From positions 6,763,001 to 6,827,000 of the forward strand of contig OU015567.1 of NCBI GenBank assembly GCA_907165135.1: a DNA stretch of 64,000 nt, read 5' to 3'. Origin of the DNA: Oikopleura dioica. Lineage: Eukaryota; Chordata; Appendicularia; Copelata; Oikopleuridae. The translations under genes were made by a program, and so were the position numbers. This document shows, one piece after another, positions 1 to 10,324 of this stretch; the first letter of the stretch is position 1; every line of letters begins with the position of its first letter. The notes beneath the pieces were generated by a model. The model was not told the DNA's origin and did not search any database. It saw only the letters and a program-made list of their open reading frames with translations.

Positions 1-1985
1 TCTGCGACGGGGCCAAGCCGACCCGAAGGGGAGGCCAGGTCCGTTTAAACGATTCAGTCTGCGACGAGCCGAAGCCGATTCGAAGGGGAGACCAGGCCCG
101 TTCAAGCAATTCAGTCTGCGACGGGGCCAAGCCGACCCGAAGGGAGGCCAGGCCCGTTCATACAATTCAGTCTGAGACGGGGCCAAGCCGACCCGAAGGG
201 AGGCCAGGCCCGTTCAAACAATTCAGTCTGAGACGGGGCCAAGCCGACCCGAAGGAGAGGCCAGGCCCGTTTATACAATTCAGTCTGAGACGGGGCCAAG
301 CCGACCCGAAGGGGAGGCCAGGCCCGTTCATACAATTCAGTCTGAACCGGGGCCAAGCCGACCCGAAGGGAGGCCAGGCCCGTTCATACAATTCAGTCTG
401 AACCGGGGCCAAGCCGACCCGAAGGGGAGGCCAGGCCCGTTCGAACAATTCAGTCTGAGACGGGGCCAAGCCGACCCGAAGGAGAGGCCAGGCCCGTTTA
501 TACAATTCAGTCTGAGACGGGGCCAAGCCGACCCGAAGGGAGGCCAGGCCCGTTCATACAATTCAGTCTGAACCGGGGCCAAGCCGACCCGAAGGGAGGC
601 CAGGCCCGTTCGAACAATTCAGTCTGAGACGGGGCCAAGCCGACCCGAAGGGAGACCAGGCCCGTTTATTCAATTCAGTCTGCGACGGAGCCAAGCCGAC
701 CCGAAGAGGAGGCCAGGCCCGTTTATACAATTCAGTCTGAGACGGGGCCAAGCCGACCCCAAGGGGTGGCCAGGCCCATTCATACAATTCAGTCTGAGAT
801 TGATGATACAATTCATCCGTCGCAGACTGAATCCTTTAAACGGACCTGGCCTCCCCTTCGGGTCGGCTTGAATAAGGGAGGCCAGGCCCGTTTATTCAAT
901 TCAGTCTGAGACGGGGCCAAGCCGTCGCAGACTGAATTGAATAAACGGGCCTGGTCTCCCCTTCGGGTCGGCTTCGGCTCGTCGTAGACTGAATCGTTTA
1001 AACAGACCTGGCCTCCCCTTCGGGTCGGCTTGGCCCCGTCTCAGACTGAATTGAATAAACGGCCCTGGCCTCCCCTTCGGGTCGGCTTGGCCCCGTCTCA
1101 GACTGAATTGTATGAACGGGCCTTGCCTCCCCTTCGGGTCGGCTTGGCCCCGTCTCAGACTGAATTGTTTGAACGGGCCTGGTCTCCCTTCGGGTCGGCT
1201 TCGGCTCGTTGCAGACTGAATCGTTTAAACGGACCTGGCCTCCCCTTCGGGTCGGCTTGGCCCCTCTCAGACTGAATTGTTTGAACGGGCCTGGTCTCCC
1301 CTTCGGGTCGGCTTCGGCTCGTTGCAGACTGAATCGTTTAAACGGACCTGGCCTCCCCTTCGGGTCGGCTTGGCCCCGTCTCAGACTGAATTGAATAAAC
1401 GGGCCTGGCCTCCCTTCGGGTCGGCTTGGCCCCGTCTCAGACTGAATTGTTTGAACGGGCCTGGCCTCCACTTCGGGTCGGCTTGGCCCCGTCTCAGACT
1501 GAATTGTATGAACGGGCCTGGCCTCCCCTTCGGGTCGGCTTGGCCCCGTCTCAGACTGAATTGTATAAACGGGCCTGGCCTCCCCTTCGGGTCGGCTTGG
1601 CCCCGTCTCAGACTGAATTGTTTGAACGGGCCTGGTCTTCCCTTCGGGTCGGCTTCGGCTCGTTGCAGACTGAATCGTTTAAACGGACCTGGCCTCCCCT
1701 TCGGGTCGGCTTGGCCCCGTCTCAGACTGAATTGAATAAACGGGCCTGGCCTCCCCTTCGGGTCGGCTTGGCCCCGTCTCAGACTGAATTGTATGAACGG
1801 GCCTGGCCTCCCCTTCGGGTCGGCTTGGCCTCGTCTCAGACTGAATTGTATAAACGGGCCTGGCCTCCCCTTCGGGTCGGCTTGGCCCCGTCGCAGACTG
1901 AATTGAATAAATGGGCCTTGCCTCCCCTTCGGGTCGGCTTGGCCCCGTCTCAGACTGAATTGTATAAACGGGCCTTGCCTCCCCT
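1..1985. repeat. 57-bp satellite array that inverts mid-way
   Basis: Tandem monomers of 57-58 bp built around the core ggggccaagccgacccgaag. About 14 copies run in one orientation from 1 to about 800; about 20 run as the reverse complement from about 815 to 1985. A short segment near 873-915 flips back once, so the centre is a mosaic. Two monomer classes are mixed: a common one (gtty-atacaattcag type) and a rarer one with gacgagccgaagcc and gtttaaacgattcag. Because 57 is 19 codons, long open frames with a 19-residue period appear on both strands. One-base length variants (ggga versus gggga) switch frame repeatedly, which argues against a real protein. The array reaches the window edge, so its true size is unknown. 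Confidence 0.95.
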
Positions 1986-2029
1986 TATGTTTGCCCGTTT
2001 AAAGAGACAAAATCGATTAAAACCGGGCG

Positions 2030-2760
2030 GTTTGCACATATTCAGTGTTTTACCACGCGTCCGGATCTCGTTAAAGTTTCAAAATACGTGCTTTTTAATA
2101 AACATTCATTCGATATACATATTGAACCACTTTGAGCATATATTCGGCTTTAACCGGCTTGAACCGTCAGAAACCTTCTTTTTCCACGAGAGTTACCGGT
2201 TGGGTTGGGCTTATTCAATGATTCGACGAATGTACTTAATACAAGATTCAATTTGATATGCATATTGATGCTATTTTGTTCATGTCTGGGCTTGAACCAC
2301 GATTAACCACCATGAACCGCAAGAATAACCGGGCGGTTGAATTTCATTATATGCTAGAAAGCTTTGCTATTGTAAATGAATACATTTGATAACCATATTG
2401 AACCACTTTGAGCATGTTTTTAGCTTGAACCGGCTTGAACCGTTTGGAACCGCCATTTACCGGGAGAACAACCGGTTGGTTCGGGCTTATTAAATGATTT
2501 TATGAATGTTCTTAATTTATGTTTCAATTTGATATACATATTGCTGCTATTTTGTTCATTTCTGCGCTTGAACCACCATGAACCACCATGAACCGCAATA
2601 ATAACCGGGCGGTTGAACTTCTGAATATGTTCAAAAGATTCGCTGTTGAAAATTAATTCATTTGATATACATATTTCTACATTTTGACCTATTTCCGGGT
2701 ATGAACCGCGACGAACCGGAAGCACAACCGGCTGGTCAAAAAATACCACTCCATTTTGTT
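2030..2760. repeat. AACCGG-rich ~276-bp direct repeats
   Basis: Two near-complete and one partial copy of a unit of about 276 bp. The string attgaaccactttgagcat begins at 2121 and again at 2397, and a more diverged copy begins near 2672. The units share many short runs such as ttgaaccg, accaccatgaaccgc and aaccgggcggttga. They directly abut the 57-bp satellite. No coding potential is evident. The family is not recognised; it could be a subtelomeric or pericentromeric repeat, or part of a transposon. Confidence 0.8.
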
Positions 2761-3124
2761 CAGTAATTTATAAGCTTCAATTTGAGCTATAAAACATCAT
2801 CATAGCATGCTTATATCAGAAGTTGATAATGTTGGATTTTCGTATCTGGCTGCTTGCGTCAACTTTGGAGCTCTAGAATCATATGAAGGAAGTACTCCGC
2901 AATAATAAATTTCATATGTATCGATGCATCTTGCGCTTATCTTTCACATGGTAGGCATCAAATTATCAAAATCGATCTAGCACGCACTCAAAAGCCGCTT
3001 CTAATCAAACTAGTGCTTTTTTTCTTGCTAAACATCCCCCAAAAAAGGGGGTAAGATGACTCATATCGAAAATTCTGCAAGTGCAGTTTTTCAAGGCTTG
3101 TCTTGATGCATATGTTCTGAAAGT
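2761..3124. other. noncoding gap before caspase-like array
   Basis: AT-rich sequence between the repeats and the first caspase-like start codon. It presumably holds the promoter of that gene. No TATA box, RNA gene or repeat could be supported here. Confidence 0.5.
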
Positions 3125-4183
3125 ATGGGGAGATTTTTCAAAAGAACCTTGAAAATCGAAAAACACCGCGGTAAGCCTACCTATCGGGAAAGATTCAACG
3201 ACCCTGAAGAAGAGGGTGGCACGGATCAGTTCTATCCCCATTCAAAGAGGAAGAAAGCTGCAATTATAATCACATTGGGCGAGTTTGACAGAGAGAGAGA
3301 TTTCAAAAATGCTGATGTTGAAAGAGAAGGTAAAGCTTTTTTTGAAATTTCTTTGGGACCTATGATTTTTGTAGAAATGAAGAAGCTTGTAAAACAAATG
3401 GACTACGACGTCATTGCTTCCAACAAGACCTATATTACGCTTGAAAGTTGCCAGAAATTCATCCACAATTTGATCGAAAATAGCTTCCAGCACGGCCACG
3501 AATTCAATTCAATCATGCTCTATTTGAAAACACACGGGAGCTGGGGAAAGAAGGGCCAGATTGTCCATTTTTCGAACGATACGCAAATTCCGCTTCTTGA
3601 CTTGCTCCAGCCCTTCAACCAAGGACCTCTTAGAGGTAAAAAATAGAACTCCATCTAGTACTGCTAATCTTCTCTTTTCAGCAATTCCGAAAGCTATCTT
3701 CGTTGAAGCCTGCCAGGGAGAAACGAAAGAGACGGAGGGCATTAGATTAGGTCAGACGCACCTAGGAAGCAGCGAGCCTCGACATCATATGCTGAATACA
3801 ATTTTCTTCAAAGCAACAACAGAGAGAACTCTCTCTGTTACGCCAGAAGATCCTGAAGGACTCTCGCCTTTTACTGAAGGAACGGGGTCATTGAAATTTA
3901 CTTTTGGATATATAGAAATTTTTCATTTAAAAAACCTCGGCAAGCTCTGAAAGACATCGTCAACGAAGCACTTCTCAACGACGAAGACATCAACGCCTGG
4001 GACTTGTCGTGCAAACTCACGGAGAAAATGTCGTCAATAGAACCAGTCAGGCACCCGGCTCCAGAACGACTACATATTAATCCAGAATACGCTCTGAAAT
4101 TCGATAAATTCCTCCTGTGCCAAACGGATACGACGCTCACCAAAAACCTCAAAATCTTCAACAACACTCGATATCCTTATTAG
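3125..4183 (+). CDS. caspase-like cysteine peptidase, copy 1
   Basis: Likely a peptidase C14 (caspase) family protein. An N-terminal basic stretch of about 40 residues precedes a p20-like core: a hydrophobic beta strand (AAIIITLGEF), the histidine motif in LKTHGSWGKKGQ, and a cysteine motif FVEACQGE where caspases normally have QACRG. The p10-like part follows (LNTIFFKA, LSPFTE). One GT-AG intron lies at about 3636-3678. The frame then continues into ALKDIVNEAL and on to the stop at 4181 only if 3880-3944 is removed as a GA-AG intron. No DED or CARD prodomain is visible. It is the first of three tandem copies. The His/Cys pair suggests possible activity, but Glu for Gln before the Cys is unusual. 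Substrates are unknown. Confidence 0.72.
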
Positions 4184-4340
4184 TGATTATTAGTTGATTT
4201 ACTGCTGCATAAAGTTCAATCTTCTTCAATCATTCTGTATTATTTTCTGTATACTTGAAAATTGCTAATTCCGATAAAAGTTCCAATAAATTTCATTCTC
4301 GATTCTTGATAACAACGATTTGAAAATAAGTCTAGTTAAG

Positions 4341-5454
4341 ATGGGAGACTACTACGACGTTCGCGGAATGAAGAGAATTCTAGCGATCTCGGTGGGCGAG
4401 TTCAACGCTCTTGACCCACTTCCGAACAGTCAAATTGATAAGGTAGGGGAAATGTGAGTGCTGAGGCTAAAACTGAATCCAGGAGCTCATCTTGAGGACG
4501 TTTTCCAGGCTCGGTTTTCGACCGACGCAGGAAAAAGAAAACACCTTGACAGCTTTGGACGCAACGAAGTTGATCGCCAAATTCTGTCAAAAGTTCGAGT
4601 CCGAAATGCCTATCAAGCCGATGAAATGCCTCGCTATCTACCTCAAGTCCCACGGCGGCATTGACAAGAAGGGAACAGTCGTGTACTTTAGGGATCAAAT
4701 GGTGCCGCTTTGGGATTTGTTGGACCCGATTCTGAAGCACCCGTGCTTAGAGGGAGTGCCCAAAATAGTCATCTTCGAAGCCTGCCGGTAATTAAGAGTG
4801 CGAATTCGTAACTCATGAAAAATAGAGGCCAGAATGCGCAATTCCGCAGAGCAGGGAACGATGGAGCGAAGAATGAAAACCCTAGAATGCCAGTTCACAG
4901 GAGAGTGGACACCATTCTTTTGCCGCCTCGCCAGAGGGAGAGTATGCCTACACCTGCGTCGATGAGAAAGCATCGCCATTTACGGAAACCTTCTGTGAAG
5001 CTCTTGATGAATGTCCAAGGTTAGAGGATTCAATATATTTTACATGGCAACAAGGCTCTTCTTTTTAGTCAAGACGTCTACGACCTCTCTCACACGATCG
5101 TAGAACGACTGAGACACAAACCAATTCTAATGACTGACGGAGACACTCCAATCCAGTACTTCATGGCGCCCTGCACTGAGACGAGTCTCACTAAACGACT
5201 ACGGTTGTACACTCCCAGGTTCAGTTCACGAGAAAAAGCAGTAATTTCAACTGATCGCTTTTAGTAAACAAAGCAATGGATACATGCCCGCTGCTGGTTT
5301 TCAAAGAGCCGCTTCAACTTCCAGTATGGACGATCAATTGTCTTCATTGATGGAACAAATCAAATATCTGCAAGGAGAACGCGAGAAACTGATCACTGAG
5401 AATCAGAATCTCCAACTTGATCTCAACAATCTACGGCGAAATACTTCAGCGTGA
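4341..5454 (+). CDS. caspase-like peptidase, copy 2, with coiled-coil tail
   Basis: Second tandem caspase-like gene. Exon 1 encodes a short start (MGDYYDVRGMKRILAISVGEF). An intron follows at about 4442-4482, then LRTFSRLGFRPTQE, the histidine motif CLAIYLKSHGGIDKKGT and the cysteine motif VIFEACR split by an intron. GQNAQF to HRRVDTIL is in one frame, but FAASPEGEYAYT and SPFTETFCEALDECP need the next frame: one T appears to be missing in the run at 4918-4921 compared with copy 3. Later exons give QDVYDLSHTIVERL and, after an intron at about 5219-5264, a tail with heptad-like spacing (SLMEQIKYLQGEREKLITEN). The tail is absent from copies 1 and 3. A splice-acceptor-like agtctag lies 5 nt before the start codon. 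The gene is either frameshifted or carries a homopolymer error. Confidence 0.68.
4918..4921 (+). other. apparent 1-nt deletion in T run of caspase copy 2
   Basis: Reading att-ctt-ttg-ccg leaves the caspase frame. One extra T would give DTILFAASPEGEY, matching DTILFAASPEAEM of copy 3. Flanking sequence on both sides aligns with copy 3 in the respective frames, so the shift is local. Confidence 0.7.
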
Positions 5455-5780
5455 AGCCTTCAACTCTTACAATCGCTCTGTAAAGAATTTTTTGATAAAA
5501 AATATTGTGCCTTCTGTTCAACAGATTAAGTTAAAACTCTTTTACTGACCTTTCTACTTCAACTCACAATCATCGAGCAGATGCAGTAGATTCTCTGCAA
5601 CCTTATTATCTCTCTATCTCTTCGGATGCAATCCCATTCATTTACTGTCTTGATGGATGTCTGTATTATAGCCGATTTTATTCCGAAAGTTCCCATACTT
5701 CTTTATATTTCGACTTCCCACTTCGAAATTTGAGTTTGAATTGAATTAATTCAGCCCTATTAACCACTTTGCTTCCAGAA

Positions 5781-6731
5781 ATGGATGAGGAGAAGTACTG
5801 GTATGATACCGACACGTCTCAAGATGAAAGCATAAAGAGGCTGTTAGCAATCTCAATTGGCGATTTTCAGAACGAATGGCTACAAAGCCTGCCATCAGCA
5901 GTTATAGATAGGGTTCGTTTTTCGTTCACAGTGGAGTAATCATAGAATGGTTTTAGGAGCGAGTCGTTCGGACATTTTCAAAGCTCAATTTTCGCCCTAC
6001 GCAAGAACGCTTGTCAATGCTGACGAAGGCCGACGGGCGGAAGTTGATTCTCAAGTTCCGTGAGAAATTCAAAGACGGAATCGAGACTAAATGCTTGGTG
6101 ATTTATCTAAAATCTCATGGTGGACTTCATCCTCACAAAGGCACGATGATATATTTTTCGGATGAGGCAATGCCCCTTTGGGATTTGCTTGAGCCGCTCT
6201 TGCAATTGCCACAATTGCAGGGAGTGCCCAAAATGGTCATTTACGAGGCTTGCAGGTAAAACCAAATCCAACTTCCGGGCTCAAAAGTAAAATATTCAGA
6301 GGCGAAAATGCTCAATATATTACTGCAGGAGTCGCCACACCAACAACTCCAGTTGCATATGTCCATCGTCGAATCGATACTATTTTATTCGCGGCTTCAC
6401 CTGAAGCTGAAATGGCTGTCGCTGGTTATGAGAATGAGGTGTGTTCTCCTTTTACTGATGCTCTCTGCAAAACACTGTTGGAAAATAAAAGGAACGGGAT
6501 CGTCATCGTCTTTTCTCGACTAGTACTGTAAGTATGATATTCTGATCCCAATCAAGCCAGGATGTGTTTGATTTGGGCATAAAAGTCACCAATGACCTCC
6601 GAAAAGCGAATTTACCAGTGAGGGAGGCAGATGGCACGATCCACGCATGGGCACTGGCTCCTGTGATGGAGTCGTGTTTGACGAAACACCTCCGACTGAT
6701 GCATCCAAATGAGGAAGCAAAGTATGGCTGA
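5781..6731 (+). CDS. caspase-like cysteine peptidase, copy 3
   Basis: Third tandem caspase-like gene, closest to copy 2. Exon 1 (MDEEKYWYDTDTSQDESIKR, then LLAISIGDFQ) is followed by an intron at about 5912-5957, VVRTFSKLNFRPTQE, the histidine motif CLVIYLKSHGGLHPHKGT, FSDEAMPLWDLLEPLL and the cysteine motif MVIYEACR. An intron splits the codon after the Cys, as in copy 2. Then come GENAQYITAG, HRRIDTILFAASPEAE and SPFTDALCKTLLENK. The last exon (QDVFDLGIKVTNDLRK to LTKHLRLMHPNEEAKYG) joins in frame either across a 65-nt GA-AG intron (6492-6556) or a 29-nt GT-AG intron (6528-6556). Splice-acceptor-like tttgcttccag lies 2 nt before the start codon. No prodomain is visible. The gene is otherwise intact. 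Confidence 0.72.
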
Positions 6732-7002
6732 GTTTCAGCTCCTTCGCTCTGAATTCCATCGCTCAAAAATTCAAATTGGCCATTCGAGCCCTCTTCCTGA
6801 TGCTCTCTTTTTCTACATGCAAACTTCATTCATTGAAAACTTCGTTCAAACTATTTCAATCATTCTTATCTTCTCCTCATTGTGTACAAAGAAATAATCT
6901 AAGTCTGTGATTTCTTTCCTCAAGCATCGACCCAAGCTCAAAACAGTTCCAAACTAAATTATTCCTATCCACGTTTATTTCCAATAAGAATCAAAAGAAG
7001 CC

Positions 7003-7899
7003 ATGTTATCGGACGCACAGCCTTCAACCGAATTTATCCGGGACGTGATTAAACGAGCAGTTGTCAAAATGGCTCTCAAGCTCGAATACGACCACATCGA
7101 GCCCGACGCTCTCGAAACTCTCGCTGAAATGTTCCTAACGACTCTTGGGAATATTGGCTTCCAAACGAAGGAATTCACTGAATTGGGGTCGCGAACCGCC
7201 GCCACGATTAATGATGTTCTCTCTGCCACGGTTGAACTTGAAATTGACCTGCCAGAAAGCGTAAAGAATATTTTGGAAAAGAACCAAGATTATCCGCTTC
7301 ACAAGAAAGATCGAATCGTAAGGAGTGAATTCTGAAATCACTTTTGAAAATCAATATTCAGGAACAAGCTCATATTCCCGACTCGCCAGCTGTCAAAGCG
7401 ATCGCTCCAAGAAAAGAACACGCGCCCCATATCAACGATTTTATGCCCATCTTCCCTGAACCGCATACCTACGTCACCACTGGTTAGTTTCATCTTTTTT
7501 CTCCTATCAATGGCTTTTTCAGCCGCTTTTTGTAAAAACGCCCATCATGAAGAATTTGAATCGACAAAATTACAAGCGCTTGAAAAAATCCGCGACGCGC
7601 AAAACTCTCTTTCCAAATTTGTTTCAAAAACTGCTCGAGGAAGAGGAAGAACTGCCATAATCAAGTATGAGAGCTGCTTTCTCTTGACATTAACATTGTT
7701 AAGCCTGATACCAGCAGATGATTCGACCGGTATAACGACGCCATTGTCGACGGATATCTCAGAATACAAAGCGATAAACGTCAGCGAACAGCACGAATGG
7801 GTTACGACTCCGAAAATTCCAAGTGTAAGCGAAAATGCGACTCTGGAACAAATCAGTCAAAATCCTTTCGTAAAGCCGCCGAAAAGAGCGAGAATGTAA
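7003..7899 (+). CDS. TAF8: TAF8, TFIID subunit (histone-fold)
   Basis: Probable TBP-associated factor 8, a TFIID subunit that pairs through its histone fold with TAF10. The N-terminal ~100 residues match a Bromo_TP histone fold (VKMALKLEYDHIEPDALETL, EFTELGSRTAATINDVLSA). After a GT-AG intron at about 7319-7362 comes the TAF8 signature HINDFMPIFPEPHTYVTT, the conserved proline-rich PDPHTY-type element. A second intron lies at about 7482-7525. The rest is a low-complexity tail ending in a basic PPKRARM that could be a nuclear localisation signal. A hydrophobic stretch around 7670-7720 is open and has been left as coding; it might be an unrecognised intron. TAF3 also has this histone fold, but the PEPHTY element favours TAF8. 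Confidence 0.82.
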
Positions 7900-9024
7900 A
7901 TTTTCCTTCATTTCAAATAATAAACTTTGATATTCAAAAATTTACAAAAAAAAAACTTCAAGCGCATATTTTTATATTTTGTGTTTGCTCTTGCTTATCA
8001 GTTGTGTTTGTCTTATCAGTTCTACTAGAAGCAGGCAGTGAAAAAGGCTAGAGGCTCATCATCAGGCCAGATTTGTTTGTTTTAACTTTGAGAAGCTTGA
8101 CATCCAGCTCAGCTCTTAGATCTCGGTAATTTATCTTTTTTTTTGGATCATCACGTTTCATGAAATTACTACTTTCTTAAAAAGATGATCCGTTCCAGCG
8201 TTGTAAACTTGACGAACTGGCCGGATCCATGTCCCATATGAGATGGAACCTGGCGAAGAGCTGTTGGGCAAGGATCTTCCTCGATTGTTGTATTCGCCTC
8301 TAGGCCCGCTATTCCTGACAATCCAGGCATCTATTGACGGGATAGAATGAACCTTTTTAATGCAAAATACAATACGGACACTTGCTGACAAGACGCTATG
8401 AATACTTAAACTTAATGAACCCTTTTCTATTGCTAAACCGTCCCCAAGTCGCTTCAAAGTCTTTCTCGGCCAATTTCTGTCCATCGCCGAGTACAGTCAG
8501 CGTCCACTGGACGTCTATCTGACTATGGCCAGAGTCAATTGACAGATGCAAGTAAATCCCGAGCCAGCGACACCTGAACGATTTTTTTTATATTGGCGAA
8601 ATAAATCTTAATCCTAATCAACCTGTCTGCCGCGCTGTATTCGTTGCAGTATTCCAGCCACATTGGCACGCTGGCCATAGAGAACGTGTTCGAAGCCACT
8701 GAAACAGTTACAGTAAGAAACTGCCCTTAATCGTGCATCTTAAAATTGGCCAAAAGGTTTGTGGAAAAACCTATCAATTTAATATTTCATTCGACCCCTT
8801 TTTCGGAAGAAATTCTAAGCTAAGATCAATTGAGAGACTCTAATTAGACACGAGCTCGATCGAAAATAAAGGTTCATTTGGTTTTTATTGTCGAATAGAG
8901 AATAATAAGAAGCGCTGGAGAATAATCAAAATAGAAGCTCACCAGAATATTTGACGGCGACCAGATTGACATCGAGATCAAAGGAGATTTTCTTTTCGCA
9001 TAAGCGCTTTCGGATCATTCTTTT
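7900..9024. other. unresolved region with possible weak exons
   Basis: No complete gene could be built. On the plus strand, 8236-8350 is open as VPYEMEPGEELLGKDLPR and onward, 8426-8533 as SRFKVFLGQFLSIAEYSQ and onward, and 8649-8732 as YSSHIGTLAIENVFEATE, the last directly behind a good acceptor (ttcgttgcag). These look protein-like, but their frames could not be joined. A 108-aa open frame lies on the minus strand (8158-8484) with no recognised motif. Transcript evidence is needed to decide. Confidence 0.3.
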
Positions 9025-9769
9025 TCAAGGTTTCTTATTGTTTAATACTCGACTGATAATCAGGTCTAAGAGAACGCTCCTGTATCGCCGAACGAGCTCT
9101 GCTTCAATACATCCTTGAGGAATCGGCGCTGAATCTTCTGGGAAGCGAAATTTGTCGAGCAAAATCAAAGAGAGAACGGTGTCTTCATCCTCGAGCTTTG
9201 GAAAATCGTCAAGTAAGCAACAAAGAGCATCGTTCAAGTCGCTCGTTGTAGCTTTGCTAATCCCTTCTTTGTAAACCTCCAACAGGCGCGTTTCCAACAA
9301 GTGCTCGGTCACCATCATTAATTGCAAAACCTCGACCGGTTGATGGGACATTTTGCTTTTCAACGCGTCAATTATGCTTTCTTGTAGCTTCTCGTTGTCG
9401 ATAAAATGCGTGAAGTCAAAGAGCTTGATTAGCTCCAACGTCGAGGGATTCCGAGACAGGCCATAAATAAAATCGCCGAATAACTTGAGAATATTTATAT
9501 CGAAATATTTGAATTCGACGATTTTTCTGTTTTCGAATTCTCGCTGTAAATAATTTTTCTCTGGGCTTTGGATAAATAAAAGTATGATCGGCCCAAGCCA
9601 GACGACTTCCGAAGACTTTTAGGTGATCCCAAAATGATTTTTAACCCGGCAAAGATAATTTTTGAGACATTCTCTTTGTTGATTTCAATCCATAAGAACT
9701 AATTTGGCCTTCTTTATATCTCTCTTTTTCATCTTCGACAATATCTAGCAACATGTTTCTATCGAGCAT
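9025..9769 (-). CDS. BTB/POZ-like domain protein
   Basis: The long 3' exon reads VEFKYFDINILKLFGDFIYG, then LELIKLFDFTHFIDNEKLQE, VLQLMMVTEHLLETRLLEVY and an acidic tail. This is the second half of a BTB/POZ fold (the ..F..LL.FIYTG.. then ADKY.. pattern) with part of a following helical domain. A possible first exon starts with ATG at 9769 (MLDRNMLLDIVEDEKERYKE). The join between about 9560 and 9650 could not be settled: two frames are open and no clean GT-AG pair links them. BTB proteins commonly serve as CUL3 ubiquitin-ligase adaptors; no Kelch or zinc-finger partner domain is seen. The start and first intron are therefore uncertain. Confidence 0.5.
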
Positions 9770-9940
9770 TTTTGCTTCGGGAAGACAATTTGTAAGGGGA
9801 AATTTTGAATGTTGATTTTTCAGGGTTGGAGAGGATATACATTTCTGCTAAGCTCAGGGCAAGAACGTGCGTTGGAGCGCTGCCAGCCCCGTGCCCATCT
9901 GCTCGACTTCCAACTTATTCTCTAAGGAGTCAGAAAAACG

Positions 9941-10267
9941 ATGCGCTACGATGGTATAAAACGTTGTTTGTGTTTTGCTAAAGAAACAAATTTATTTGAA
10001 GGATTGTCGGCGCAATTTGGCGCATCGGAAGACGGCGTAAAGGAGTTTCAAGCAGATGATATTCACGGCCACTTGAGCATCAAACTTGGACAGAGCTTTG
10101 AAGATGTTCAGGTCATGCTGCAGAACAGAATTATTTTCTTCATCTTTCTTCCCTTTCTCTTCCTCTACTCGACACTTTTGTGGCTTTCCGTGGACTGGAT
10201 TGGTCTAGGAAGAAGAATAGTCAATGGAAATCCGGAGCTGGATGCTTCGAAGCCCGTCAAAATATAA
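9941..10267 (+). CDS. small single-pass membrane protein, unknown
   Basis: A short gene of 92 or 108 codons. If the 51-nt GT-AG segment 9956-10006 is an intron, the protein starts MRYDGLSAQFGASEDGVKEF. Otherwise the frame is open throughout. One strong transmembrane segment (FFIFLPFLFLYSTLLWLSV) lies about 30 residues from the C-terminus, followed by a short basic and polar tail (GLGRRIVNGNPELDASKPVK). A polyadenylation-type AATAAA lies about 12 nt after the stop. The family is not recognised. The ATG is the first in frame after an upstream stop. Confidence 0.5.
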   Translation: MRYDGIKRCLCFAKETNLFEGLSAQFGASEDGVKEFQADDIHGHLSIKLGQSFEDVQVMLQNRIIFFIFLPFLFLYSTLLWLSVDWIGLGRRIVNGNPELDASKPVKI

Positions 10268-10324
10268 TTTGTATATTGAATAAAACGAATATTTATCATA
10301 AACAGTTTATTTTATGACATAAAA

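Noticed and set aside
1..1985. CRISPR-like array
   Set aside because: Repeats abut directly with no unique spacers, and the sequence is eukaryotic.
167..2256. Long open frames with a 19-residue repeat (APSQTELYERAWPPLRVGL type) on both strands
   Set aside because: They follow from a 57-bp satellite period. Frame changes at one-base length variants, occurrence on both strands, and lack of start context or splice sites argue against a protein.
6503..6829. Minus-strand 108-aa open frame near 6.5-6.8 kb
   Set aside because: Overlaps the last exon of caspase copy 3 in antisense and has no motif.
8158..8484. 108-aa minus-strand open frame as a gene
   Set aside because: No recognisable motif, and plus-strand stretches at the same place look at least as protein-like; left unresolved.
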